NCBI RefSeq assembly: GCF_004135675.1
Contig: NZ_QHLX01000007.1
Span: 1-64,000, forward strand
DNA length: 64,000 nt
DNA from: Marinitoga lauensis
Lineage (GTDB): Bacteria > Thermotogota > Thermotogae > Petrotogales > Petrotogaceae
Direction: 5' to 3'
Shown here piece by piece: positions 8,972 to 18,716 of this stretch (its first letter is position 1; every line of letters begins with the position of its first letter). A model generated the notes under the pieces. That model was not told the DNA's origin. It made no database searches and worked only from the letters and a program-made list of their open reading frames with translations. The translations under genes and the position numbers were made by a program.

Positions 8972-10513
8972 TTATCGTTTTTCCATTTTTTCAATAACAT
9001 AATCCACAATATTTCTTTTCTCAGAATTTATGTTTATTCCTATGAGATATATTTCTTTTCCTCTGTATTTTTCATAATATTTCTTCTCTTTTATTTGTTC
9101 TATCGCTTCTTCTGCACTTTTGTCTAATTTTGCCTCAAATATATATACCTTTTCATCGAATTCTAATACTACATCGCTTCTTCCTAAATTTGTCATTTCT
9201 TCTGCTCTTACGTTTAATCCTGCTATTGCCAGTATTGCAAATATTAATGAGTGATAATATCTTTCTTCTTTTTCATGTAGATTATACGGTATTGAACTTA
9301 TTACTTTTTTTATTTCTTCTATTAATCCTTCTATATCATTGTCATATATCTTTTCATATATTATATTTTCTGCTTCATCTAATCCTTTTAATCCATAGTT
9401 TGCTTCCAATATCAATCTTGAGAAACTGCTTTTTACTTCTATGTTTGGATAGTCAAGTATATATTTCTTTTTTAATCCCAATTTTTTTATCCCTTTAAAG
9501 GTTAAATATCCTGCCTGTGTAAAGAATATGTTTGCATTTGCATCTTCTATTTCTCTTGTTGAGAAATCCATTGCACTTACTGTCTCTTTTACTAAGTCTT
9601 CATATGTTATCTTTTTGTTTTTTATGTATTCGTATAGGAATGATGGTGATCCACTTTCAAACCAGTAATTTTTAAATTCCTTTTCTTCAAAGAATTTTAA
9701 TATTGAGAATGGATTATATACATAATGTTCTCCATCAAATGAAAATCCATTATAGTACTCTTTTAATCCTTTTAATAATTCTTCTTCACTTATTCCCATT
9801 TCTTTTGATGTTTCTTTTATGTGCTCTTTGAAATAATGTTCAAGTTCTTCCTGTGTATATCCTAACATCTGTGAGTATTTTTTGTTTAACGATATATCGT
9901 TTAAATTATTTAATGCAGAGAATACTCCTGTTTTTGTGAATTTTGTTATTCCTGTTAAGAATACAAACTTTATATATTCGTCTTTTGATTTGATACTTAC
10001 ATAGAAATCCCTTAATATTTCTCTATATCTTTCTGCTTTTTCTTTGTTATTTATATTATCAAGTATTGGTTTTTCATATTCATCTACCAGTATTACTACC
10101 TTTCCTTTTTTTGATAGTTTTATTATTAACTCATTGAATGCAAATTTATAATCTTCTTCTTCAATATTTACTCCATTTCTTTCTGCTTCTAATTTTAGTA
10201 TTTTTGTTAGACTTTTTTTCATTCTTTCTTCGTTATCTGTTGCTACATCTAATAAATTTATTCTTATTATTGGATACTCTTTAAAATCCCATTTGTCGTA
10301 TATATATGTATCCTTAAATAATTCTTTTTCTCCTTTGAATATATAATATAATGTTGATACTGTTAAACTCTTTCCAAATCTTCTTGGGCGAGATAAAAAT
10401 ATTGGTACTTCTGAACTTATCAGGTCATATATATATTTTGTTTTATCTACATATACATAATTTCCTTCTATTATCTTTTTATAATCCTGTACCCCTATTG
10501 GCAATTTTTTCAT
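8972..10513 (-). CDS. AAA-ATPase-like protein with C-terminal PD-(D/E)XK nuclease-like domain
   Basis: A 513-residue protein of the widespread AAA-ATPase_like (DUF1703) type. The N terminus MKKLPIGVQDYKKI and the Walker A-like SRPRRFGKSLT are characteristic; Walker B is VVILVDEYEKP. The C terminus carries the nuclease-like fold: GRSDVVLEF followed by VYIFEAKLDKS (D...ExK). The family is common and often multicopy in anaerobes; its role is unknown, with mobile or defence functions suspected. Start 10513 is preferred over 10534 because AGGAGGTGG lies just upstream of it. The gene faces the IS insertion site. Confidence 0.85.
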   Translation of the reverse strand: MKKLPIGVQDYKKIIEGNYVYVDKTKYIYDLISSEVPIFLSRPRRFGKSLTVSTLYYIFKGEKELFKDTYIYDKWDFKEYPIIRINLLDVATDNEERMKKSLTKILKLEAERNGVNIEEEDYKFAFNELIIKLSKKGKVVILVDEYEKPILDNINNKEKAERYREILRDFYVSIKSKDEYIKFVFLTGITKFTKTGVFSALNNLNDISLNKKYSQMLGYTQEELEHYFKEHIKETSKEMGISEEELLKGLKEYYNGFSFDGEHYVYNPFSILKFFEEKEFKNYWFESGSPSFLYEYIKNKKITYEDLVKETVSAMDFSTREIEDANANIFFTQAGYLTFKGIKKLGLKKKYILDYPNIEVKSSFSRLILEANYGLKGLDEAENIIYEKIYDNDIEGLIEEIKKVISSIPYNLHEKEERYYHSLIFAILAIAGLNVRAEEMTNLGRSDVVLEFDEKVYIFEAKLDKSAEEAIEQIKEKKYYEKYRGKEIYLIGININSEKRNIVDYVIEKMEKR

Positions 10514-10553
10514 CGATTCCACCTCCTGATTCAATTATATCATATCAATAATA

Positions 10554-10575
10554 AAATGAGGCTTTTGCCTCATTT
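10554..10575 (-). terminator. Terminator after the ABC exporter gene
   Basis: AAATGAGGC and GCCTCATTT form a 9-bp stem around a 4-base loop, 15 bases past the ABC exporter stop. The flanks are T-rich in both orientations. Confidence 0.75.
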
Positions 10576-10590
10576 ATTTTTAATATGAGC

Positions 10591-12539
10591 TTATACATTT
10601 TTCATTTTCACAAAGTTCCTGTAGATTTTACTGTATAATTTTTGATTTTTGACTAATTCATCGTGTTTCCCTTTTTCTATTATTTTTCCTTTATCAATAA
10701 CTATTATTTCATCTGCCAATTCTTTTATGACATTTATTTTATGCGATATTATTATGCCATTTTTATTTTCAATATATTTTTTCAATATTTTGAGATTTTT
10801 TTCTTCTGATATTGCATCAAGACTTGTAAATGGTTCATCTATTATAAATGGTCCATTATGTTCTGGCAATAAAAATCTTGCCATACACACTCTATTCTTT
10901 TCTCCACCAGATATTTTTTTACCTCTTTGACCTAACTTTCTATTTTCCAATTTTTCAAGTTCCAATTCCGATATTATATTTTCATATTTTTCCCGTATGT
11001 AGTAATTCCGTGAAAATAGTACTTCAGCTATAAATGATATATTAATTTTATTGTTTCTAATTTTTTCTGTTATTTCATACAGGATTTTCTCCTTTTCTGT
11101 ATAACAGTCATTAATATTATATATTTCATATATCATTTCTATATATTCATTGTTTAGTGTTTTAATATTCAAAGGCTCTTTCATTTTTTTTATTTCTTCC
11201 ATAAATTTAAATAATTGATTTTTGTAATTTTTCAACTTTTCCATGTATTCATTCTCAGGTAATCCAATTTTTCCAAGAGTCACATTAAAATTCAAATCTT
11301 CATCAAATATTTCCATTTCCTGTGAATAATACTTTATACTGGAATAAATAAAAGGTTTATGTATTTTTCTTACATCAATATTTCCTAATTCCACATATCC
11401 TTTAAGAGGAGATATTTCTCCAAAAATCATTTTTAATATTGTACTTTTTCCTTCTCCAGATAAACCCACAAGACCTATTTTTTTATTTATTTCCAGATTA
11501 AGGTTTTCTATTATCTCCGCATTGGAATATGAAAATGAACAATTGTTTATTTTTATTGTATTATTTTCAGGTAAATATAATTTTGGCTTTTTTAAAAGAT
11601 TATCTTCTATTCGCTTATAAAACATTTCGAATTTATTTATATTAGAATATATTTCCTGAATTGAATCTATAGGTTTAAATACAATAGGAAAGTAGGATAA
11701 TATTGCAATAAATGCTGATAATTCCAACTTCTCTTTCTGTATTTGAAACATTGCAAATATAAAAAATAACGTCAATACTATATTTTTTATGGCGGTTATC
11801 GCTGAATTACCAAATATAGATGCGTATGATGCTTTTTTAAAGTAATTATCTCTTTTTTTAAATAGTTCATATACCATATTTTCAAGTTTTAATATATTAC
11901 CATATCCACTTATACTTCTTTTGTTTTCAATAAACTCTAACACTTTTGGATTTGTTTCAAATACCAGTTCCCGTGCTTTTGTAAAGTTATTTATATGTAT
12001 TTTATTTGTTATCTTTATTATAGTAAATATTAATATATAAGAAACTATAATTAATGCCGGAAAAATCAATGTCCATTTTGCCGAGATTATTAACGCAACT
12101 AAACTTACCATAACACCTATAATCATGGAAAAGTAATTCTTTTTTAACAACATTGATATTTGTTCAGAATTCCCAAAAAGGCCTGTCATATATGCCCGGG
12201 TCCTCTTTGATCAATAATTTTATTATCCTGTCTCGTTATGGAAGACAATAGTTCATATTGTATTCGGCCCTTTAAACTTCTAAATAGATTTTCTAATAAT
12301 AATGATTCTATTATGCATATCAGAGAAATGGTTAATCCTGATACAAGAAAAACAAGAATTAATCCGTTTTCAATATTATTTTTAATAATAGCATCTATTA
12401 TATTCTTTTGAAGTAATGGCAATACTATAGTGAGAATATTCACTATAATTGAAATTAACATTATAAAAAACACATTTTGTTTTATTCTTTTTCCAAATCT
12501 TGATGATACAAATTTAAAAACAATTTTTATTTTACCCAT
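10591..12539 (-). CDS. ABC exporter (fused membrane and ATPase domains), probably exports the modified peptide (one frame break)
   Basis: Two frames (12539-12186 and 12189-10591) join by adding one base near the CCCGGG at 12195, giving about 650 residues. The N-terminal half has about six hydrophobic segments (type IV exporter fold). The C-terminal half is an ATPase: Walker A GLSGEGKST, Q-loop YSQEMEIF, signature ISGGEKNR, Walker B FIIDEPFTSLD, H-loop ISHKI. About 135 residues separate the Q-loop from the signature, roughly twice the usual, so there is a helical insertion. There is no N-terminal C39 peptidase domain. It lies 15 bases downstream of the radical SAM maturase, so export of the peptide product is inferred from context. 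Confidence 0.85.
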
Positions 12540-12554
12540 ATTCAGCTCCTTCCA

Positions 12555-13820
12555 TTAAGAAATACCTAAAATCTTTTTTAGATGTTTTTCTTTTAATTTT
12601 GGAATCAATCTTAAAGATAATTCTGTCATTTTTTGAGAATATATACACCAATATATATTTTTATCATCAGAGGAACCTGTGAGTTTCAAATCGTTATAAC
12701 TACATCCATGAGAACATGTATATCTATTCCAACATTTTTCACATTTTTTAAAACTAAAATTTAAATTTATTTTTTTATTCCTGAATTTATATTTCCCATT
12801 TTATATTCTATTTCTGATGAATATCTATGACAGGGATAAATATCGCCTTTTATATCTATAGAATAGGTTGTTTCACCTAAACCATAACTAAATGCATTTC
12901 TAATTTTAGGCATAAAAATTCTTCTAATATGATCTGTAAATAGCCCAAATGGGAAATCATCATGAACTTTAATATATTCTACAATGTATTCATAGAGATT
13001 TTCAAGTTGAGACAATAATTTAGGATAAGTATTTTTAATATTAGGATTTAAAATATCTGGTGGAACATTAACTTCTCTAAATCCTAATTTAAGCAAATCA
13101 TCATATATCTCTACTAAAGATATATCAAAATCAAAATAGGTACCTATAGCATGTACTTTTTTTATTTTATTTAATAAATAATCTAAATTTTTTACTATTA
13201 AATCATATGAATTTTTTTGATTTATTAAAGGACGTTGAAAATTTTGAATATTCCTTCCACCATCAATACTTACTGCAACACCAAAATTATGTTCATAAAA
13301 AAATCTATTCTTTCTCTACTTAATAAAGTTCCATTTGTAACTATATGAAATTGATAAGATTTTTCTCCTAAATATTTTTTATTAGTATATTCTACAGTAT
13401 TTATAATTTCTTTAAATGCTAATAAAGGTTCTCCACCAAAAAAGATGATATATGCTTCAGCATCTTTAGGAGTCATTTCCATAAATTTATCAATAGCTTT
13501 ATAAGCAATTTCTGATGGCATTATTCCTTTTTCTTTTCCGTAATCTCCATGATTTGCAAAACAATATATACATTTTGCATTACATATATTGGCTATACAT
13601 AAAAACAATCCATAACGTTTATTTTTTGTATTTAAATTTTGATATTCATCAATCTTAGTAATCCTATTTTTATAAAAATTCAATATATTATTTTTTCTTT
13701 TTCATCAACAGAACTATTCAAAGTTTCATATTCATTTTTATCTAAATAAAACAATTGTTTATAATCTGGTAAATATAAAAAGAAATTAAATTTATCTCTA
13801 AAAACATGATATTGAATCAT
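12555..13820 (-). CDS. Radical SAM/SPASM peptide maturase (three frame breaks)
   Basis: Four segments join as one protein of about 420 residues after adding single A residues in runs near 13690, 13290 and 12775. The start MIQYHVFRDKFNFFLYL, after AAAGGAGC, is a short N-terminal region like the peptide-recognition part of RiPP maturases. The cluster motif is CNAKCIYC, followed by IIFFGGEPLLAF (GGE motif) and VSIDGG. The C terminus is a SPASM domain with auxiliary-cluster cysteines: YPCHR, then CEKCWNRYTCSHGC (Cx2Cx5Cx3C), then WC. Enzymes of this type install thioether or related crosslinks in ribosomal peptides. The 45-residue precursor lies just upstream and the exporter just downstream. Confidence 0.88.
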
Positions 13821-13877
13821 TTATTTAGCTCCTTTCTTCTAATAATTCATAAAAGTATATTAAAATATCAAAATATA

Positions 13878-13922
13878 CTATCCACAAGGATAGCATAAAA
13901 GCTATCCCTATTTTTCTATCCC
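13878..13922 (-). promoter_or_regulatory. Competing hairpins between precursor and maturase genes
   Basis: In transcript direction the gap holds GGGATAG, GGGATAGC, GCTATCC and GGATAG in succession. The single GCTATCC can pair with either of the first two (stem GGGATAGC/GCTATCC, 6-base loop) or with the last (ACAA/TTGT loop). No long T-run follows. It may act as an RNA-processing or attenuating structure that lowers maturase expression relative to the precursor; function is inferred. Confidence 0.55.
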
Positions 13923-13928
13923 TGCTTT

Positions 13929-14066
13929 TTAAGTTGTAAATTTTGGCCAGCTATCATCTGAACCACATCCTGCATATTCACAAGATAATATAATTTGTGA
14001 ATCTTTTACTAAATCTTTAAAATAAGGATTAATTAAAGGTTGTTTAATTTCAACTTTGTGTTCCAT
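13929..14066 (-). CDS. RiPP precursor peptide, 45 residues
   Basis: A short ORF starting ATG at 14066 with a strong ribosome-binding site (AAAGGAGGA) and ending TAA at 13929. The N-terminal part (MEHKVEIKQPLINPYFKDLV) is charged and leader-like; the C-terminal part reads SCEYAGCGSDDSWPKFTT, with two Cys and clustered Gly/Ser/Asp/Trp as expected of a modified core. It sits immediately upstream of the radical SAM/SPASM maturase in the same direction. Two Cys residues and nearby Asp residues would fit a thioether-type product (sacti- or ranthipeptide), but I recognise no known family. No double-glycine cleavage site is evident. Confidence 0.8.
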   Translation of the reverse strand: MEHKVEIKQPLINPYFKDLVKDSQIILSCEYAGCGSDDSWPKFTT

Positions 14067-14104
14067 TAAAGTATTCCTCCTTTCAAAATTAAATTCACCC
14101 ATAA

Positions 14105-14120
14105 TCTTTAGCGCTAAAGA
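14105..14120. promoter_or_regulatory. 16-bp perfect palindrome upstream of the RiPP precursor
   Basis: TCTTTAGCGCTAAAGA is a perfect palindrome located 39 bases upstream of the precursor start and downstream of the putative -10 element. It is suitable as an operator for a dimeric regulator or as a small leader hairpin. Confidence 0.55.
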
Positions 14121-14165
14121 AAAATCAGCCGACTGAAGAATTTTTGGTTTAGTTTACAAAAACAC

Positions 14166-14171
14166 ATTATA
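14166..14171 (-). promoter_or_regulatory. Putative -10 element of the RiPP operon
   Basis: On the minus strand the sequence is TATAAT, about 100 bases upstream of the precursor start. No good -35 match is visible at 16-18 bp, so this is a weak assignment. Confidence 0.35.
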
Positions 14172-14227
14172 TTACAAAAGTATCATATGTTATAATATTA
14201 ATAAAACAATTGAGCATAGAATTGTTT

Positions 14228-14358
14228 TTATTCAGAAACTTCAGTTTGAATATGAAGATTGGTTGAATGAGTAGCATAATCTTTATTATCATCTCCTGCA
14301 AATACCATTGATGAAAATATAATAATTCCTGTGAGTAATAATATAATTATTTTTTCAT
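14228..14358 (-). CDS. Small secreted peptide with signal sequence (probable one-base break)
   Basis: After ribosome-binding site GGAGGTGG, ATG 14358 opens with A-rich codons and meets a stop at once. Adding one A to the A6 run gives MKKIIILLLTGIIIFSSMVF, then AGDDNKDYATHSTNLHIQTEVSE and stop: a classic signal peptide, an A-x-A-like cleavage region, and a hydrophilic tail of about 22 residues. Even uncorrected, the frame is open from ATG 14374 or 14398. It lies upstream of the RiPP operon in the same direction and is divergent from the helical-repeat gene at 14655. A signalling or bacteriocin-like role is possible but not shown. Confidence 0.55.
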
Positions 14359-14374
14359 ATTTTCCACCTCCCAT

Positions 14375-14510
14375 TTTTGATTTTAGCATTTCTAACATGG
14401 TTTTCAAGTCTTTTTTGACTTCTGTAAATATGTTTATTTCTGCGTTTCAGAAGATGCCAAAACAACTTTTAAAATTTTTCTTATTTTATCACTTTTTTTA
14501 ATATTATATT
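14375..14510 (-). other. Possible second small ORF upstream of the secreted peptide
   Basis: Open segments on the minus strand read KIRKILKVVLASSETQK and then EVKKDLKTMLEMLKSKMGG. They would join into one basic, helical peptide of about 50 residues ending against the secreted-peptide start if two or three single-base deletions are assumed. No convincing start codon with a ribosome-binding site is visible. Otherwise 14375-14654 holds only AT-rich intergenic sequence, presumably with the divergent promoters. Confidence 0.25.
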
Positions 14511-14654
14511 ACGTAGTTCAAATGATGATTTCACGCTAGTTATAATATTGTTCTCATTTTTCTACCAAAATACTCCGTAATTTGGTTGTAATAAAAGAGT
14601 GATGTAAATAAAACAATACAACTTAGTAAAATACTTTTTAAGAAGGTGATATTT

Positions 14655-16075
14655 TTGAATAATTATAGATTAAAAAATATTATATTTATCGTTCAACATG
14701 GTTCGTTTTCAAAAGCTATAATCAATTACTTACTGGATATAATTGATGATGAAAGTTTAAGATATTATTTATTGTTATTAAAATCGATATGGGATTCAAA
14801 ATATAGAAATGCTTTTAAATATGCAAATAAAGTGATTTCAACAACAACAACAATATTGAGAGAACTTGCAAGATTTGAAAAGATATGGATATTATCTTTG
14901 AAAAAAAGACAAAATAATATGATTGAAGAAATTAATATACTCAAAAACAATTTATCGTCTCTTCCTGATTATGCAAGAAATTTAATAATTCCAGGATTAA
15001 AACTTTTGGGAATAAGATTAGATATAGATGAAAACTTGAGAATTTATAGTCAAAAATACGAAGGATATAAAAATCAACAATCAATAATAAAATATTCAGA
15101 AGCAAGAAAAAAATAAAAAAAGAGAATTACAATAAAGCATACGAATTATTTATAGAAGGATACTTTCTTGCAAAAGAGTTTCCTCATCCTACAATGATTT
15201 GTTCTGGATTAAATAATGCTGCATGGTGGATAAGAAATGAAGATAAGAAAAGAGCTTTAATTACAATTAATTTACTTGAATATTATATTGGTTATTATTT
15301 TGAAGATTTGAAATATATATATAACTGGTTGGATACAATTTTTGAAGTCAGAAGAATTAATAATGATCCAGGGATTTCTGAAGTATATAATATAGTAAAT
15401 GGCTTAAAAGAGTTTTTTAATGAAATAAATATAGATAAGAAATTTAATAGAAGTTTTTATTCAGAAGAATTTAAAAGAGAAACAAAAAAGATATTCAAAG
15501 AAAATATTGTTAAATTTAAAAATCAAAAAGAAACAAAAATACCGGAATTATTTTTTGCAACATATACAGCATTAATAGAAAAACCACATTTTACAAAAAT
15601 TCATGTTTTAAGATTGATTTTTGAAGGAAATAAAGATAAAATCATTAAATACTTCTCAAGGGATTATGAGAAGATGTATTTTTTTAACTTGATGCTTTCA
15701 GATTTTGACGTGAAAGAAGTTGAAAAAAGATTATTGAATCCAGAAGATTTTAAAATTGCTGAACATAATATTTCAGCATTTTTTATTGGAAGAAAAAAAC
15801 TCATCATTGAGCTTTTTAAAAAGGTGAAGAATTTTAAGGAATTAGTTCTTCATTATTTTGAGCTTAATGATAAGGAAATGAGAATATTTGATGTGTTTTT
15901 GAGAAATTGTGTTCGATATGATATTAAATGGCATATTACACCTTATCCTGAAGGTAAAATCAAAGATTTTGCAATAAAATATGGTCCTGGTCAAAAAAGA
16001 GTTGCTTTAGGTTATTACTCTTTTGAAGATGATGAAAGAGCTTTTCTTGACTCTATTATTGAGAAGTTTATATGA
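14655..16075 (+). CDS. Helical-repeat (TPR-like) protein of unknown function (one frame break)
   Basis: Two frames join by one added A in the A7 run near 15110, giving about 473 residues, almost wholly helical. The segment NYNKAYELFIEGYFLAKEF resembles a TPR helix pair, and similar periodic helices continue to about residue 300. I see no helix-turn-helix, signal peptide or catalytic motif. TTG 14655 is chosen because GAAGGTGAT precedes it. It is transcribed away from the small secreted peptide and the RiPP operon. By analogy with TPR peptide receptors it could sense a peptide, but without a DNA-binding domain this is speculation. Confidence 0.6.
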
Positions 16076-16081
16076 GAAGGT

Positions 16082-16117
16082 ATAATAATGCCCCGGCATA
16101 AGCCGGGGCATTATTAT
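16082..16117. terminator. Bidirectional hairpin between converging genes
   Basis: A 16-bp perfect stem (ATAATAATGCCCCGGC with its complement) and ATAA loop sits between the stop at 16075 and the malG stop at 16126, serving both directions. The tail is AT-rich rather than pure T. Confidence 0.8.
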
Positions 16118-16125
16118 TGTCATTA

Positions 16126-18716
16126 TTATCCTTTTACAGAACCCTGGGTTAATCCACCAACTAAGTATTTTTGCATTGATAAGAATAGTAATACCATTGG
16201 AACTGCTCCTAACAATGCTGCAGCTGTAAATAATCCCCATTCCGTTTCAAACGGACCTGATGTGAATGTTTGTAAACCAACAGCATATGTGAAGTTTTGT
16301 TCACTTGATAATACAATTCTTGCAAGAACAAATTCATTAAATGTGCCCATGAAAGATAATATAGTTACAACAGCTAAAATAGGTGATGCTAATGGTAGCA
16401 CAATTAGCCAGAATGTCTGAAATCTTGTTGCGCCATCAATCATAGCGGATTCTTCCAGAGAGTCTGGTATTGTGTCATAATATCCTTTGATGAGCCACAT
16501 ATTAAAAGAAACACCACCCAAGTATACAAAAATCAATCCGGATAATGTATCCAATCCAATAAAGCCAAAGTAATCTCCCATAAATTTAAGCATTCCATAT
16601 AATGCAACCATGTACATTATTGCAGGGAACATTTGAATAAGCATTAAATATAGTAAGCCTTCTTTTCTTCCAACAAATCTCATTCTACTGAATGGATATG
16701 CTGCAACAGCTGTTATCATCACTGTTAAAATGGAAGTTAAGCCTGCAACAATAATAGAATTTAACAACCATCTTAAGAAAGGTTTTCTTTGCTTTGGATT
16801 CCAATTATCCAAAAGATCATATATATTTTTATCAATATTTCTTAAATCAGATTTTAATGTTTTGTATTTTATAGAATCTGCCAGATCTGAAACAATTCTT
16901 GAAGCCCTTGAAAGATTAGCTTTGGCTGGGCCATATTGCGAATTGTATATTGATGAAATTTTCATTACCGGTACAATGTCAGCAGTATAACCACCATAAT
17001 TAATTTTTAAATAATCATATGAGTTGTTTTCAAGTTTTTCGAGATTTGGGTTTATTTCAGATATTATTTTTTCAAAAGAAGCTTTACTTTTCAAAAATTT
17101 ATCATTAGCTTCTTCAATATTTTTTCTTAATGTAAATATGTTTAGATCTTTTTTAGAAGGTTTATAAAATTCAAATAATTTAGAACTTAGTATATCTGAG
17201 AAATATTCTGATTCATAATAATTAGAAATAGGTATTTGAGCTATGCTTTTTATAATAGCAAATTCACCATATTTTTTTAATTTTTTAAAGTTTTCCAGAG
17301 TAGATTTGTTTTTGCTATATAATTTATTGTATTTTTCCTGGGTTGTTCCTAGTCTGGTATTTAGTTGGTTAAGGGTATTTTGATAATTTTCAAGTTTTTC
17401 AAGATTTGTTTTTAGATTTAAAGTTAGAGAGTTTAATGTGTTTAATGTTGTTTTTACACTTTTTATTGTTTCAACAAGAGTTTTATATGCTGGTGATACA
17501 TATTCAAGATCTGGGTTTATATATTTTAGGTTATTTTTTAACCATACAAATGATTTTGTATAAGTTTCAATAGCATTTTTATAATTTTCGAAATCAGCAA
17601 GGCTTTCCATATTTTTATTTATTTCTAAAAATGTATCTGAAATATAGTTTATATCATTATATAGAGCTATAACATTACTATTATTAATTTGTTGATTTTT
17701 ATATTTTTTAAATATATTAACTGCAGATTCTATTTTTAAGCTATCTGGTGCATAAATTTCTAGCAATGAAGATAAATCATTATTATACTTAACTATTAAT
17801 GATTCAATTTTAGATATATTATTTTTTGTAATAGAAATATTTTTCTGTATATCTTTTATTTCACTTTCATATGAATTTATGTTTTTGAGTTCTTTTCCAA
17901 GCATTTCTTCTTCTAAATTTTCAAAATATGAATCAATTTTTTTGCATTTGATAAAATATCGTTCCATTTATCAGTAAGTTTTTTTACTTCAGGAGCTAAA
18001 TTTAAAATATTTTCGTTGTTTTCTATTTTTAACCATTTTTTATATGTTTTTATTTTCCATAAAATATATTTAGGTGATGTAGAAAATATTGTTGATAATG
18101 TATTTTGGTAATATTTTTCGTTTTTTGCTGTTTTGGGGATTTTATTTAACATGATCAATATTTCATTTCTTAATTTATAATAATCACTAATTAAATTTTT
18201 TAAATTGTTTATTTCTACTGATATTTTCTCTATAGTAACATTTGAAGTTATAGATTTTTCAATCTCTTCTAAATTTTTTAATTCGGATACTCTTGATTTA
18301 TTTATATCCTTGATAATGTCTTTTTTGTTAATTTCTAAAGAAGATAATAGATTTTTAAAATTGGAATCAATTTCACTTAAGTATGTATTTGTTTGTGAAA
18401 TATAAGTGTTAAAATCAGATAATTCACTATTTAATTTTTTATTAGCTTCTTCCAGACTTAGTTGAGAATTTTTCCCTATAAAATGTGCAGTTCCGTTTAT
18501 ATCCTTTATTAATTCTGGAACAGTAGCTCTTGGAAATAATAGATCTCTATAATAATTTAAGGTAATTCTCGATGAGAAAAGCTTTGGTGAGAAAGCAGCA
18601 TTATCTCTTCTTATGGATGTAGTTACAACCCATACTAAAGGGAATAGAACGAGTACAATAACAATAATTAAAAATATATGTCTTAATATATAATTTTTCT
18701 TTTGTATCATAGCCAT
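16126..18716 (-). CDS. malG: Maltose/maltodextrin ABC permease MalG with giant extracytoplasmic insertion (one frame break)
   Basis: Two frames overlap at 17913-17967 and join by one added T/A at the run near 17940, giving about 863 residues; E. coli MalG has about 296. After the first membrane segment (residues about 13-33) comes a segment of about 600 residues rich in Lys, Glu, Asn and Leu heptads, predicted extracytoplasmic coiled coil. The last 215 residues are the normal permease core with EAA loop EESAMIDGATRFQTF. Extended MalG proteins are known from Thermotoga, as I recall. Its ATG overlaps the malF TAA by one base, so the two are translationally coupled. No ATPase or binding-protein gene adjoins. 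Confidence 0.88.

Noticed and set aside
13878-13922. Repeated CTATCC units as a CRISPR-like array
   Set aside because: Units are 6-8 bp, in alternating orientation and with irregular spacing; they form hairpins. No CRISPR array or cas gene was seen in the window.
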